NCBI GenBank assembly: GCA_014925825.1
Contig: JACGCK010000045.1
Coordinates: 124,001-188,000, forward strand
Length of the DNA stretch: 64,000 bases
Direction of reading: 5' to 3'
From: Pholiota molesta
Taxonomy: Eukaryota > Basidiomycota > Agaricomycetes > Agaricales > Strophariaceae
The notes under the pieces are model-generated. The model saw only the letters and a program-made list of their open reading frames with translations. It made no database searches and was not told where the DNA came from. A program made the position numbers and the translations under genes. Positions 34,759-47,341 of the stretch are shown here, one piece after another (positions within the stretch are counted from its first letter, which is position 1; every line of letters starts with the position of its first letter).

Positions 34759-36216
34759 GCGAGGGTTAGGGTGCCGTCAAGCGCTTTGATCTAATGGATA
34801 ATTAGTGAGCAGGAATCAGTTACGGCGAAGATGAACTCACAAGCACAAACACGCGATGTCGTCCTATAGTAAGTAGCCTCCTCTAGCAGACGGCGCGACG
34901 GCTGCTTGAGAGCCGACAAACGCTCGACTGACAACGTCCGCAGTGCCGTAGTATGTACTGAGATGTTTGAAGAACGATGGTATACTAGAATGGGCGGAAG
35001 GATTCTGCAAAAAGGTTACGAGGAATGTGAGCAAGGATGAAGACGGACTCGGAAGTGTGATAAGCGGAGAAAATGCCTCACGGATAACCTTGAGTTTTGA
35101 AGCAGAATTTGTAAGAGGAAGCCAGCGGGGTCAAGACAGACTTCAAAGGGCTTATAAATAAGCTAACGCTGAGCCAGCAGCGTCTACCATGCCAGACGAG
35201 AGTTGCAAACTTGAATGCAAGGTACACGCGAGGGGCGAGGGTTAGGAAGCCGTCAAGCGCTTCGATCTAAAGGTAAATCAGTAAAAAGAAATCAGTTACG
35301 GGGGAGGTAAACTCACAAGCACCAATACGCCATTTCCTCCTCTAAGTAGCCTCCTCTGACAGACGACGCGACAGCTGCTTGAGAGCCAACAAAAGCTCGC
35401 CGACAACGTCCGCAATGCCGTAGAGTGTACTGAGATGTTCGAAGAACGATGGTAGACTAGGATGGGCGGAAGGATTCTGCAAAAAGATTACGAGGAATGT
35501 AAGCAAGGATGAAGACGGACTCGGGAGCGTGATAAGCGGAGAAAAAGCTTACCTTGCCTACAAATTCTGCCTCACGGATAACCTTGAGTTTTGGAGTAGG
35601 ATTTGTAAGAGGAAGCCAGCGGGCTCAAGACAGACTTCAAAGAGCTTATAAATAAGCTGACGCTGAGCCAGCAGCGTCTACCATGCCAGACGAGAGTTGT
35701 AAACTTGAATGCAAGGTACATGCGAGGGGCGAGGGTTAGGAAGCCGTCAAGTACTTTGATCTAAAGGTAAATCAGTAAACAGAAATCAGTTACGGCAGAG
35801 GTAAATTCACAAGCACCCAGACGCCATTTCCTCCTCTAAGTAGCCGCCTCTGGCAGACGGCGCGACAGCTGCTTGAGCCTGAGAACCAACAAACGCTCGA
35901 CCGACAACGTCCGCATTGCCGTAGTGTGTACTGAGATGTTTGAAGAGCGATGGTATCCGAAGGATTCTGCAAAAAGATCACGAGGAAAGTAAGCAAGAAC
36001 GAAGACGGAGGAAGGTGTGCCAAGCAAAGAAAAAACTCACCTTGCCTGCAAATTCTGCCTCACAGATGACCTTGAGTTATGAGATCGGATTTTCCTTTAC
36101 GAACGAAGCCACCGGGCTCAAGACAGACTTCGCAGAGCTCCTAAATAGTCCAAGGTCGAGCGCTGAGCCAGCAACGTCTACTACGCTGCACGAGAGTTGG
36201 TATGCAACTTGCAAGG
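34759..36216. repeat. three tandem units of about 490 bp
   Basis: The anchor GCGAGGGTTAGG recurs at 34759, 35235 and 35729, giving periods of 476 and 494 bp. The units are similar along their whole length. On the minus strand each keeps splice-like signals (GTGAG or GTAAG donors, TTTTTGCAG and TTTAG acceptors) and a coding-like exon reading SFFKHLSTYYGTADVV in unit 1 and SFFEHLSTLYGIADVV in unit 2. Unit 3 lost about 10 bp and unit 2 about 1 bp in this exon, so frames are broken. Each unit also has a TATAAATA motif except unit 3. Best read as a tandemly copied, decaying small gene of unknown family. Confidence 0.7.
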
Positions 36217-36983
36217 TAACGCGATGTAACATGCCATGGGAGAGGCCATGGTACAAAAATTAGGGCGCGAACCACATTGAATCCGAGGAAATTGCGATGG
36301 GGGAGGGCAGGCGCGTCGGATGGCAGGCGCGTCGGATTGTAAGGTACCAGGAAATGGGGGCGGAGGAGAGCTGGACGTCGGACCGCCGCGGGGCCGGCGC
36401 CCAGCGCCCAAGATTCAACGTGACAGTGTGAGAAAATATGAGTTACGGGTTGCTCTCCACCAAAAGCACTCTAGCCTGCCATCCACACTTTCACATCGAC
36501 ATTGCTGCACACGAACGCCCACGTTCTTCTGCATATATCTTCGTCTAGTCTGGAATCGAAACAGCGCAAATTCTAACTCGAATCGACTTTCGTTCTCAGT
36601 GGGTACGCGGGATATGATACTGATTTTCTATGTAGATCTCTGGAAAGCATGACCCGTAGGTTGAGCGTCGCAAGACGAGGTGAAGCTTAGTGGTAGAGTG
36701 GTGGAGTGCCCGGAAAATGGGTGCAAGCGTATTCACGATCTTATCTTTTTGTCGCAATGGAATAATCTTTGACAGTCTACGATGAATGTCTAGTCTTAAA
36801 AAGACCTTGAAAATACTGCCTTCGATTACGATGCCACCGCTTCATAAGTACTTGGTGAATTTTATTTTGTTGATAGTGATCGAAGGAGCTCCCGGGGAAC
36901 TCCGATTGTTGACAAGCAACGCTGAGATGTTCATTGCCCTTATCTTCCGCTAGCATTCTTTCAGACTTTCACTACATACGACA
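36217..36983. other. intergenic, includes GC-rich patch
   Basis: 36290-36410 is unusually GC-rich. The overlapping open frames there occur on both strands and carry no domain, so I call no gene. The right part is the promoter side of the F-box gene. Confidence 0.35.
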
Positions 36984-38432
36984 ATGACATCGACTCTCGA
37001 CCCTTCAACTAGGAGCCCCATAAGCAGGCTTTCTTACGATGTCTTACTGGAAATCTTCACCCATTGTCCTCCACGAAATCATGCTCACCGGCGACAGCCA
37101 AACACTTGGATCGCACCTATGCTACTATGTCACGTCTGTTCATTCTGGCGCACCGTCGCACTGACTGCCGCCACGCTTTGGACTGATTTATTCTGTAGTT
37201 TTACCATCGCAGCGGACTACGACGCTACCACCGCGTCTTGGACGTACGAATTCGTCGATAGCGAGATCGAATTTGTTCAGTGGTGGAAAAAGAACCAAGG
37301 CTCGATTGCACCGTCTATTGTCCTCGAGGTGTACAAGCGCACGCGCGATGAGATAACCGAAAAGTTGGCGGGAGACAGGATGGAGTTCCTCATCGAATAT
37401 CTAGCCTCAGCACAATTTCTCAGCCTTGATCCATTTTACTGGGATCCGATTCACGACAGGATCAAAGCTGGATATCCAGTTACCTTTCCGAATTTACAGC
37501 ATCTGGCAGTGAATTTTGGATGGCGGGAAGACAAGCATCACGCATTTTATCACGTCCAAACCCTCCTACCAGCTCACAGCCTGTCACCTCTAAAGCGCCT
37601 ATCAATAAGCGATGACATGGAAGCGCTCCCGCATGATTTTGTCATTCCAAAACATTGGTCTACTTTAACTCACATATCCCTGTCCAAAGTTCGGATTTCA
37701 CTTCGATTCTGGTTCTCCTTCATCCGCGCAGTGCCAAACTTACAATGGGGGTACTTCGATATGACCATCCTAAACAGTAACTACCCCACCCCGTCTCCGT
37801 GTACTCTTTCCCAACTGACCACGCTGCACGTCGCTATCAATCGCGTCAAGCCCGCACTCAGCTTTGCATACCAGCTTCGCCGGCTCTTCAACAAGCTTCA
37901 CATGCCCGGGCTACGCACGCTATCGCTCTCCTCGCTGCCGGGCCCGTCGTGGGCATACCACCGCGGATACGCCAATCTCTACGGCGTGCTCAGTGCCACA
38001 CCCTCCATCACGACGCTCGCGCTGGGAGGTAATTTTCTGGCATTGCATACGGGCGACACTGCGGCCGTCCTGTCGGAGATCCACGATGTCGAGCCGGTCT
38101 GGCACCGTGCCCCGCAGCTGGCGCATCTGCAGCTCGACCGCCCTGCCACGGATGCCATGAGCAAAGAGGAGGCGAAAGACACCATGGATCGGTTTGTGCG
38201 GAATGTATGTGGCGCCAGTAGCGGATGGCTGGATCTGCAGAACCCGGCATGCCCCATTCGATCCATCACGATATGCGACACGGCGAAGGCTCGTGGTGGG
38301 CCTGACCCTCCCCGGAGGGACTTCACACTATCGACCATGCCAGAGCAAGACACCAAAAGAGTGCCCGAGATTGTCATCCATATTTCTGCAGAGTTAGAGG
38401 AACAGTTTGGGAAAGCAATGCGGAGTGAATGA
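36984..38432 (+). CDS. F-box-like protein, intact, 482 aa
   Basis: A single-exon frame of 482 residues. An F-box-like motif sits at residues 11-60 (SPISRLSYDVLLEIFTHCPP, then WIAPMLLCHVCSFWRTVALT and ATLW), the pattern of basidiomycete F-box-like proteins. The remainder has irregular leucine-rich segments ending in VPEIVIHISAELEEQF. It probably binds Skp1 and recruits an unknown substrate to an SCF ligase. Three broken relatives lie at 25.1, 26.5 and 59.0 kb, making this the only intact member of its subfamily in the window. Lack of introns differs from most neighbours. Confidence 0.88.
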   Translation: MTSTLDPSTRSPISRLSYDVLLEIFTHCPPRNHAHRRQPNTWIAPMLLCHVCSFWRTVALTAATLWTDLFCSFTIAADYDATTASWTYEFVDSEIEFVQWWKKNQGSIAPSIVLEVYKRTRDEITEKLAGDRMEFLIEYLASAQFLSLDPFYWDPIHDRIKAGYPVTFPNLQHLAVNFGWREDKHHAFYHVQTLLPAHSLSPLKRLSISDDMEALPHDFVIPKHWSTLTHISLSKVRISLRFWFSFIRAVPNLQWGYFDMTILNSNYPTPSPCTLSQLTTLHVAINRVKPALSFAYQLRRLFNKLHMPGLRTLSLSSLPGPSWAYHRGYANLYGVLSATPSITTLALGGNFLALHTGDTAAVLSEIHDVEPVWHRAPQLAHLQLDRPATDAMSKEEAKDTMDRFVRNVCGASSGWLDLQNPACPIRSITICDTAKARGGPDPPRRDFTLSTMPEQDTKRVPEIVIHISAELEEQFGKAMRSE

Positions 38433-38573
38433 GATTCGAGAATTTAGCTTTTTAGCAATGATCAAGCAATGATTCATTCTGTAAGTCGGTTCAATAAGAA
38501 ACATTAGGCGGGCAAGGTTCTGTGGTCACGGATGTTTCTACCCTCTCACCACGCTCTTCAAGTCCAAGCGCTA

Positions 38574-38850
38574 TCAGCGAGGACTCTTGCACTGGCAGGA
38601 TGCGATGCAGAAACTTATTTGCTCAATCAATGTACGCCCCGTACAGTAAGTATATCGGTGGCAAGAGGCCGCCGCGCTCCACACCCTCCTGTCGACAATC
38701 GGACGCCTATCCACTTGACATGCTGGTTCAAGCGTTCCGCCGCCCGCGCCAGCAACGATCTTCATTGCGCGCTTGTTGCCGCGCGCGCTAAGGCGGCTGT
38801 CTGGGAACCCTGCTGGCGCTACCGCCATTGGACCCGTGCAATCCGTTAAC
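38574..38850 (-). pseudogene. DJ-1/PfpI gene fragment 1
   Basis: The minus strand resembles the part of the neighbouring DJ-1 gene from the nucleophile loop onward (CTGSMAIAPTG region, then NKYALKMAV and GRVWSSAG), with indels and no start. Only about 250 bp are present. Confidence 0.6.
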
Positions 38851-39043
38851 TAGACCTTAAATTCTTCAATTCAAGGCACGGTCCAATGTAAGTCGCAAAT
38901 CCTTCAATGTCCCATTAAAACTGAGTATTAACAAACTCCCCCGTTATCTAAGATCGTCCGACTTTAAATAACATAAAAAGTAGATAATCAAAAGCTTTTT
39001 AGGTACCATAAACGGGAACTATCTGTGTTCTGCAGTAACACCC

Positions 39044-39730
39044 TCAGTTCAAATCGACTCCGTCCAGAATATAAGCGAATGGATCTGGCGTCGCTGGGTT
39101 GGGCGTGTATTCCGCGGCAATCTTCGCCCACTCCACCACCACAGGATCAAAGTGCACCCTCGCAAACTCCGCCGCGAGGTCGAGCCCCGCTGTGATGCCC
39201 GCCGAGCTCCACACCCGCCCATCGACGTGCCAGCGCTCATCCCCGACCCACGTGACGTTCTTGTACAGCGTCCCTGCCTCGACCGCCATCTTCAGCGCGT
39301 ACTTGTTGCTGCACACCTGCAGGCCGTCGAGGACCCCGGTCGGCGCGATCGCCATGGAGCCCGTGCACACCGTGAGCAGCGCCTTGAAGCCGTCGGTCGC
39401 GAGGGTCTTGGTGAGGAACTCGGCGGTCCCGTCGGGGAGCGGGCCAGTGAGGTTGGTGCCCGGGACGAGGAGGTAGTCCAGCGGGGGCGCGTCGGCGTAG
39501 GTGTTTGTGGGGATACCGGCGGGGCCGGACGTGGCCTGGACGGGCGTGAGGTCGTGCGAGATGTAGTGCCAATCGATGATCGGCGCCTTGGCGATGGTGG
39601 CGTTGTCGAGGTTCATGACTCTCATGGCGGTCTGGGTGTGGGTGGTCAAAAAGTCCACTGGGCCAGCGGCGTCGAGAAACTGGTAGGTGGGCAGGAGAAG
39701 GACGCCGAAATGGATTGCGCTTGGCCACAT
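39044..39730 (-). CDS. DJ-1/PfpI family protein, 228 aa
   Basis: One exon, intact. The frame is open to 39844, but the ATG at 39730 gives MWPSAIHFGVLLLPTYQFLD, the usual N-terminal strand of the family, and is preferred. The nucleophile-elbow Cys is at residue 122 in LLTVCTGSMA, followed by the family's alpha-helix (APTGVLDG) and the GRVWSSAGITAGLD motif. These class I glutamine-amidotransferase-like proteins include isonitrile hydratases, glyoxalase-III-like enzymes and proteases; the exact activity is not determinable here. The gene is GC-rich compared with its surroundings, so a long antisense frame is a composition artefact. Two broken fragments flank it. Confidence 0.9.
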   Translation of the reverse strand: MWPSAIHFGVLLLPTYQFLDAAGPVDFLTTHTQTAMRVMNLDNATIAKAPIIDWHYISHDLTPVQATSGPAGIPTNTYADAPPLDYLLVPGTNLTGPLPDGTAEFLTKTLATDGFKALLTVCTGSMAIAPTGVLDGLQVCSNKYALKMAVEAGTLYKNVTWVGDERWHVDGRVWSSAGITAGLDLAAEFARVHFDPVVVEWAKIAAEYTPNPATPDPFAYILDGVDLN

Positions 39731-40077
39731 GTCTGCGATGGCTGATGATTCGATGAATGTGGTGTGTATGTTGATGGTTTTCCAGTCGTGCTTGCTCTGG
39801 GTTTTTATGCATTGGATGGATGGGTTTCGTTGTTGCTTGGTCAACAGATGGCCATCGACTCGGCCGTGTATTCGTCAGCGCTGCCCAGCAGCAATTTGCC
39901 AGCAACAACAACACTGGATCACTAATCCTGCAACTTCAAGGGCTTCTGGATCAGCGTCGGCTAGGTTAGTTGATTCCTACCAAGCTGACTATTGAAAAAC
40001 GATTAATAACCTGCTAGATAATCTACTTTGCGATGCCAAGTCATCTTCCTGTTCCCCCCGACAATGCTCTGCGGCGC

Positions 40078-40340
40078 GCTCCAGGCTCAGACACGGGACC
40101 CCTTTGTTCTGTCTTTGCAGGCTCAACACCTTCTCGTGGACACTCCAGCGCCTATGCACCATACACTGGACGTGCTTGTTCAAGCGCCCCGCGCTAGTAG
40201 CGACCTTCATCGCGTACTTCTTGATGCACGCGCCTGCTGGCGCTGCCGTCATTGGCCCCGTGCACACCGTCAGCGAGGCCTTGAATCTCGCGTGCACGAC
40301 GAGCTTCTGGGGAACACGACGCACGCGTCTGACCCCCACA
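40078..40340 (-). pseudogene. DJ-1/PfpI gene fragment 2
   Basis: The minus strand reads SLTVCTGPMTAAPAG, then KKYAMKVATSAG, matching the nucleophile-loop region of the intact gene, without start or end. Its right end continues into the duplicated block, and a shorter derivative recurs near 58355-58400. Confidence 0.65.
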
Positions 40341-43338
40341 GTCGCTGGCTAGCAGACAAGGTGGATGCAACATTTGATTCCGGGGCCGTCATATGCTAAT
40401 TGCGGCTATTATTACCGTTTTAAGCCTTGCAAATCTGGCCCCGTGTACCAAGGCAATCGTCTCCCGCGCTACGATCAATTCGGACCCCACCCCACCCTCA
40501 TTGTCCTTCCAGTCGCCTTTTTTGCCAAACCCTCCTCGCCGTTACTGGCTGCATAGACACATATCTACGCCATAGACCTTGGACCAAAATACATCAACAG
40601 CCCACCAGGATTTACGCTCCACTAAGCGAATGAACTAACTCTTTGCTTAATGCTCAACGTACTTCCCATCCGTCAGACTGCAAGTATAACACTATCCCTC
40701 GAGGCTCGAAGCACGTCATTCTTTCCGCCGTCTCGTTGCTCGGTTTTTTTTTTTTGGTGAGTTCGACTCCCTCAAGGGCTGTTTCAATTTAATCTATGCT
40801 CACATATGCGTCGATCATCCTTGGCTCGGAAGCCTCGTCATCAATCCAAGAAGCCCTTTTATGTCCTCCCCCAGCCTTCCGATCGTCGCTGTGTGGACGT
40901 CGGCTCCATTATTGATAGCACCGTTCTCTGCCTTGATGGTGGTTTTGTTTTCCGCATCCTTCGCAGGGCGCAGCAGCACGTGTCCCCCTACACCGTCTTC
41001 GCGTGCAACGACCGCAGTACGTAATGCAGCATCGGCGGCGTTCGAGGTGGCGGGCACCGCTCGGACGATGTTGCGTATCCTGTTGGCTGGTTGTTCGTCT
41101 ATGACGCTTCCTCGCGGAGGGTGCACCCAGGCTTGGGTGTGAGCGCGACCGAAGGAAAGGAGGACTCCTTGGTCATATATAGCATTTAGCGATCCGCATT
41201 AAATGCTATACCTACATACATATGGTAAGCTGTCCTACGTAATTTTGATGGACCTATATACTAATTTACACGATAGGCAAACGAAACTTTGTCCGTATAT
41301 CGAGTTTCCTCCTGAACTCCGGTTGAGGCCTCCTTTGATGGCGATTTGAGGTCGGGGACAGGATGGTTATTAAGCAGAAAAAAACAAGGAAGATATTCTA
41401 TGGTAATATGCGTTTAACGTGGCGCGCATCTTCAATACAAGACGGTCCATGATGGATATCTTGGGACTTTCAAGGACTGTTCGAGATTCCGGCATTTCAG
41501 GAGCGTCGTGGTAGGAGCCCCAGTCACAAATAACGCATCTATTGGTATCGGCGGGGTGCGTGTGTTCCTTATAGGGTATCCCACACCTCTGGACGGAGCT
41601 CGACAGTAAGCACCCACGTAATCGCTCGTTAAAATTGTATATGTTCAAAGATGCTTACCTCTATGTAGATCAAGCTGGATTCAGCGACTGTAAGAAGTTC
41701 TTCGCCAAACTCCCCGTCGTCATATTGGAGCGTACGCTCGCGTAGGAGCACCGCGAATTCCGAGTCTTCCGAAGCTTTGCTCATCGTCCACCAAAACCAA
41801 AAGCTAGCCAGCTGATCTAGCGATATACGTATTGTGGGATGAGCCTGATCTGAATCCACACCACCGAATACATCGGTTTGCGTATCACCACGAAATAATT
41901 TGACTCTATCGTTGCCTCTTCGAGGCCTACCAAAAGGGATCAGTAACCACTTCACTATACCGATGATATTGATGTAACGTACATCATGGGGTAAATGATT
42001 TGGATTATCTGCTTCGCCAGTGCCAGATAGCTTCTGCCATCAACATAAAACTGTCCAGCCCGGCAACGGTCACTAAACAATGTCATAAAAACGTGACCAT
42101 ATCCCGGTTTCCGGTCGCATGGGCCTGAATGGCATATGTCCAACAATGTCGGGTCGAGTCCATGGCTTTGGTCATGCTGTGCTTTCGATGGTAACATATC
42201 ATACAGAGAGATATGGAAGATACATTCTTTGGCAAGTGACCAAGGTGACCGAGTCATGATGGCGGGGATGACAGCCTGCAGGGCTTGAGGATATTGTGAA
42301 AGGCGTTCAAAAACAAAGGCATCAAATTCGTTGCGTAGTCGGGGAAATACATCAGATCGAGTACCCGCCTATTAAGAACGTCAGCCTAAAATAAATGCCT
42401 GAGAAAACTTGTAAATGACTAACGTTTTTCTCGATACAGTCGAGGAAGTCGTGCCAGGCTGTGCGATGCAGATCCTCGTAGCCACGAATCTTGTCTAAAA
42501 TCTTCTTTAGGCTGAAAGAGACAAGATGACCTTCATTCTCGCTGCTTCTGGCCGATAGTGCATTGTGATGGCGAACAAAACCCTTCACACAATCATCGAG
42601 TGAGAGAGGTGCAGGAATATGCGGATAGTTAGCCATGACCTTCAGCCAGCGTAGACTGAGAGTAATATGCGCAAGCCTTGCATCAATATAGTAGTCTCCC
42701 GATCGGGATCGGTCCGTGAAGAAGTCGTATAGCGAGGCGTGATAGCTTCGTATTGCAAATGCATAATCGGTAGGCGGTGGGACAAACACCAGGGCATGCA
42801 TATCCAATAGCACTGTGCCAATTGTGAAGCCCAGCCAGGCCTCAATTTTGTTGATGGGGGTCGACCCCAAGCCACCAAAGAAAATAACCATGAAGATCTC
42901 GCGAATCATTTGAATATCGGCTGCTGAAGACAGAACGGAGAGATACAGAGCATCGAGTGGCGCAAAGGGTTTCTCATTTCCTGGCGCCAACAAACCCAGT
43001 ATAATGTCCAATCGAGCTGGAGGATGATGTCGAGGCGAGTTAACGAATCTCTCCACTGTAGCAGCGAAAATAAACTGGCCCGACGCTTTCGATACGAGGA
43101 AGTCGACATCGTATTTTGTGGGCCACGCGGATGAGAGAGGGTTGCCCAGTCGCGAATGTTGGGTGTGGATTTCTTTGAATGCGTCGTCAAGATACAGCTT
43201 TATATCTTTATCTGGTTTGAAGTCGTCGTCTAGTATGAGCGATCTGACTAAAGGCCTGAGAAGGTCCCCATTGAATGCCTCGCGGATCTCGAATTCCGGG
43301 CGACTGGCGATGAGGAATAAGAGCGGTATGTGACGAAG

Positions 43339-43446
43339 CAGGCGTACCGGACATCTCGATATATCAACCCTTGCTATAGCAAGAGCGGGTTGATATATCA
43401 GAACCTGTGCTAGAGGAGGGTGATCGTTGATATATCACCCTCCTCT
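43339..43446 (+). repeat. left 108-bp inverted repeat of the 4.1-kb element
   Basis: Contains two nested hairpins. GATATATCAACCC pairs with GGGTTGATATATC around a TTGCTATAGCAA core, and AGAGGAGGGTGAT pairs with ATCACCCTCCTCT. Each repeat can therefore form a double cruciform. Confidence 0.88.
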
Positions 43447-43646
43447 CGCGGGCCGTGGTTATCCCTTGCCCATGTGTTATCCCTACGGAATTATCCGCGC
43501 GGCAGCGCGGGAAATTTTTTGGTGAAAGCGCCTCTGTGGCGCGCGATCCTTAGTCATCCCGCCATCATCTGTAGTAGCCCGACCATCCATTTCGGCGCTA
43601 CGATCGATCAATCTCACGGAACCTATTTTGCGTTCCTGATCATCGT

Positions 43647-43835
43647 TTAGCGTGCGCCTCCACCCTCACCACGGCTGTTGCCGCCACCACCGCTCCCTCG
43701 CGTGTTAGCGTGCGTGCGCCTCCACCCTCGCCACCGCCGTTGCCGCCCCCGCCGCTCCCTCGGGCCTCGCGCGTTAGCGTGCGCCTCCACCCTCGCCATC
43801 GCCATTGCCGCCACCGCCGCTCCTTCGTGCGCAAT
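43647..43835 (+). repeat. three tandem units of 58-69 bp
   Basis: Each unit starts TTAGCGTGCG and continues with CCTCCACCCTC and a C/G-rich tract. This is minisatellite-like sequence inside the element and causes long artificial open frames on both strands. Confidence 0.7.
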
Positions 43836-45493
43836 TCGCGCGTTTACAGCCACGCTTCCAGCGCTCTATTCTTTTCAGGCTGTCAGCGCTCCAGCCAAGC
43901 TTCAGTGCCCGTCCACTGACACTCCCTTGCTGCCCCTGCTCCCTCGCACTCTCCAGCCCCATTTCCCGCCTTCCAGCCCTGCTTCCCGCCCTCCAGTACT
44001 CGTCCATTCTTTGTCTCGGGTAGGGCTGTCCGCCCTCATTCCTTTAGAAATCCCATCATTCGCCGACGCCGAGGCCGATAGATGCCGAGACAATTAGCGC
44101 CCATGGCATCCATCCACCTCCGGCGCTTGACATATTTGAATTTACTTGCGACTGTGGGCCGCTGCTTTGCACCGCAATACGAATCCTTTTCTACTTTTTT
44201 TTTGTGTCTTTCTATGTATGTTTCAAGTAATTAGCAAAATAGTAAGTAAATACACAAATTTTATCTACTTTTAATATCCTAATTTAAGTACTCTAAATGA
44301 TCAGCCTGCGTGCGGGCGAGCGAGCAAGGAGAGGGCAAGTGGGCGGTGTGCGGCTTGGCTGAGTTACGGCGGCAAGCACTGGTGTCACTGCGCAGTGCGG
44401 CGGCGTCGGGCTGGGCCTTCGCACGCCACGGGTGCGTGCCGACGTCACATCGGGCTGGGCCTGCGTGCACGGTGGCGGCGCGGGGGGCCTTTCCCGCCTG
44501 ACAGGGCGTACGCTGCGCGGACGATGACGTAGCGCTGTGGGGGTGTGCTAACGTGATTGGCAGGCCAATGCACCTGGGGCGCCGTGCTTGGCGGCATCGG
44601 GCTGGGCCTTCGTGCGCCACAGGAGCATCCCGACGCTGGGCCTGCGTGCACCGCGGGTACGGCTGGACGGACGGTGAAGTGTCGCTGTGGAGGTGGGTTA
44701 GCGCGATTGGAGGGGAGCGGCGGCGCGCGTACCTGGGGCGCCATGTCGAGCATGGCGCCTCTGTGTCCTACTGCGGCTCTCGTGGGTGCAGTCCTTGCCC
44801 TCCGCGGCCCTCCCTCGCCGTCCTTGCCTTCCACGGCCTTCCCTCTTCTGCGGCGCTCACTCGCCCGCTCGCACAGGCGGTGTCTTGTGGTGCGCAGTTG
44901 GGCGCCGGGCCTTGTAGCGTTTCGCTGTCGCGGGTGCTCCGTTAGTTGCTGGGTGGGGTGGTCTGCGCGTTTGCGCTCGTCGTCGGTCAGTGGTGACGTG
45001 GCCCGCACGGTTTGGCAGCTGGCGGCGGTGCGCGTCCTAGGCGGTTCTCGGCGGGTGCTGGCTGGTGTGCCCAACGGCCACCGTGGTCGGTGGATGCAGA
45101 TGGCAGGTACTGATGAAGAAATGGCGGAGGGTAATGTGTTTGATCATTTTGATGCCAAGATGGCATCATTAGCGCTGAAGTTTGAGATATGTTTGCGATT
45201 GTCAGTTCATTGTGGCAGAACTACATTGGTGTCCACTCAGAGAAGCACATATTCTGAAACTAGAAGATGATCTCTTTTCAATAAGATACATTCATTTTTT
45301 TTGATCAGGACAAGTTCCAGGATCCTCGGTAGGGTTTCTATATGATACCTCAATGATATGAATTAAATACTGGTGCATTCACTCTTCCCTAACTTCTATA
45401 AATCAGATGATTTCAGATCTGTATCATCTACTGAACATGTATATATTTTTTGGGCCCTAATAGCGCAAGTATTACAGCATAGAAAGGCAGAGT

Positions 45494-45546
45494 ATCACAA
45501 ACTTATCGCAAACATGTGTCATTGATGTTTGCGATAGGTTTGTGAT
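45494..45546. repeat. hairpin with 22-bp arms
   Basis: Arms 45494-45515 and 45525-45546 are reverse complements with one T/C difference, separated by 9 nt. It may be a small-RNA-like stem-loop or a nested tiny inverted-repeat element. Confidence 0.7.
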
Positions 45547-47341
45547 CGAGGTAATATAGCCTTGTGAGTACAACGCTTCATGCTCGGAGAACTTGAGCTT
45601 AAATAGTAGACATGTTTTGGTTCTATACTGGTCTATTTTCTCAATATATAAGATAATTTTTACTGACAGGGGCCGCTGCTTCGCGCGGCATAAGGAGAGT
45701 CCTCTTTTCTTTTTGGAACCCTTTTGCTGAAGAACTTGTGGACAATATTTTAGAGACATTGAGCAACAATTTATATTAAAATATCATATCTACACTAGAT
45801 ACATATAATCTATCCTATCTATGAAAATCCAATCTGTATGGCTAAGCGCGCATGCTGAAATGGGATAATGCGTGCGGCTCGCTCCTCACCAATTCCTTGG
45901 GGGCGCTCGCGTTCACCTGTGCCACCCAACGCCCGCTGAGGCTTGCCTGGTCTCTGCTTCTCGCCTCCCACCAATCACAGCTGTTCCAATCTGCCACGGC
46001 GGGCAGTGCCCGTAATAATGCACATGCCTGCCTACCCATACCCTGCAGCAGCGGGTGAAGAGGTGACAATGAGCGATGGCGACCTTCGCGTCGCCGTTGC
46101 TCGTTGTCTCCCCGTGCAGCCCCTGCGCTAACTCAGCACCACCGCATGCGGTGATGCAGCAACAGCCAGCCCCGCCATCAGCCGGCGGACTCGCCCGTTG
46201 TATGTACGAGGGCCATCGCTGGCTGGGCGAGCCTCAGAGGCATGGGCACGGACGGGCGTCCGGTGGGCTCGGGAAACGGCAGGGTAGGGAGAGGGGAGCG
46301 GGTGGGAGGCGAGCGGCGGCACTGGGGTCGCTGGGTGCGTGCATGCCGCCTCCTCGCGACGACCTGGCAGCGCGCACAGACCAGGCGGGCTGCAGCGAGG
46401 CAGGCGTGGGGTGCGGTGGCTGTGGCCATGCAATAGCATGAAGAAAAGAGGACGGGGGCGGTGGCCGCGTCCCTCGTCGCCGCGAGCGGATACTGTGGGG
46501 ACGTGGATGTGTGTGAGCGGGTGGGCAAGGTGGGCGGCGCGACGGGCGCACCTGCTGGGTCTCCCGCTCTCAAGTCTCCCTGTGTTCCTTCTCCCTTTCG
46601 TCCGTCGGCATTTCCCAAAGCGGGAGCCCACATCCCTGTCGCAGGGGAGGGGCTTGAGCGGGGGGTGGTGGTGGTACGAAGAAGAAGTCAACCGTGGTTT
46701 AACACAGTTGATGGGCATTTCGGCAAACGCCGAAACGCGAACATGACGCGCTCAGCACTTTTGGCTCATTCTTCTGGCCGAATTTTTACAAAGGTCGATG
46801 GGACAGTACGGCCCTGGAGAGGGCAGCGCACGACGGCGCATGGAATTAGGAGAGGCGGCGAGGCACGATTTGTCGTATGCTCGGGAGGGGTAGATTTTAT
46901 CGATTGAAATCATTTTGTTTTGCTACAAATAGCTCCAAAAAAAATCAAATCACACGCAATACATGGCGTACACTACAAGAACTATCGGTAAGTGTAACGT
47001 GGACAGGAGGGACGGAAGAGCGTAGCGGTGAGGGCGCGCGGGAGGATGGGACAAGGGGCGCGCGCGCAGCTGCTGCCAGCCGCTAGCGCAGGCGTTCGCC
47101 CGATCCGATATAGGCAAGCGATTGCGATCGCGTGCAGGGAGCGTGCCTGAATTATTGCGCCCGAGCCCCATTTTGGACGGGGGCGCGCCGCCAAGCGATA
47201 GTACCCTAGGGCCGCTGTCTTTCAAATCGGATTGGGCGGAGGGAGCGCCGCCAGGCAAAGGCGGCGCCCAGACCAGAGGAGAATGATATATCAGATATAT
47301 CAGAGGCTACCCAGAGGGTACCCTCCTCTATATACAAGCTC

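Noticed and set aside
36320..36652. 110-codon ORF in a GC-rich patch
   Set aside because: No domain, no conserved start and a competing frame on the other strand.
39152..39745. 197-codon plus-strand ORF
   Set aside because: Antisense shadow of the GC-rich DJ-1/PfpI gene, rich in Arg/Gly/Val/Asp without a domain.
44279..47258. Many long overlapping ORFs on both strands inside the 4.1-kb element (up to 237 codons)
   Set aside because: They result from high GC content and tandem repeats, overlap in several frames, are rich in Arg/Pro/Ala/Gly and show no domain or splice structure.
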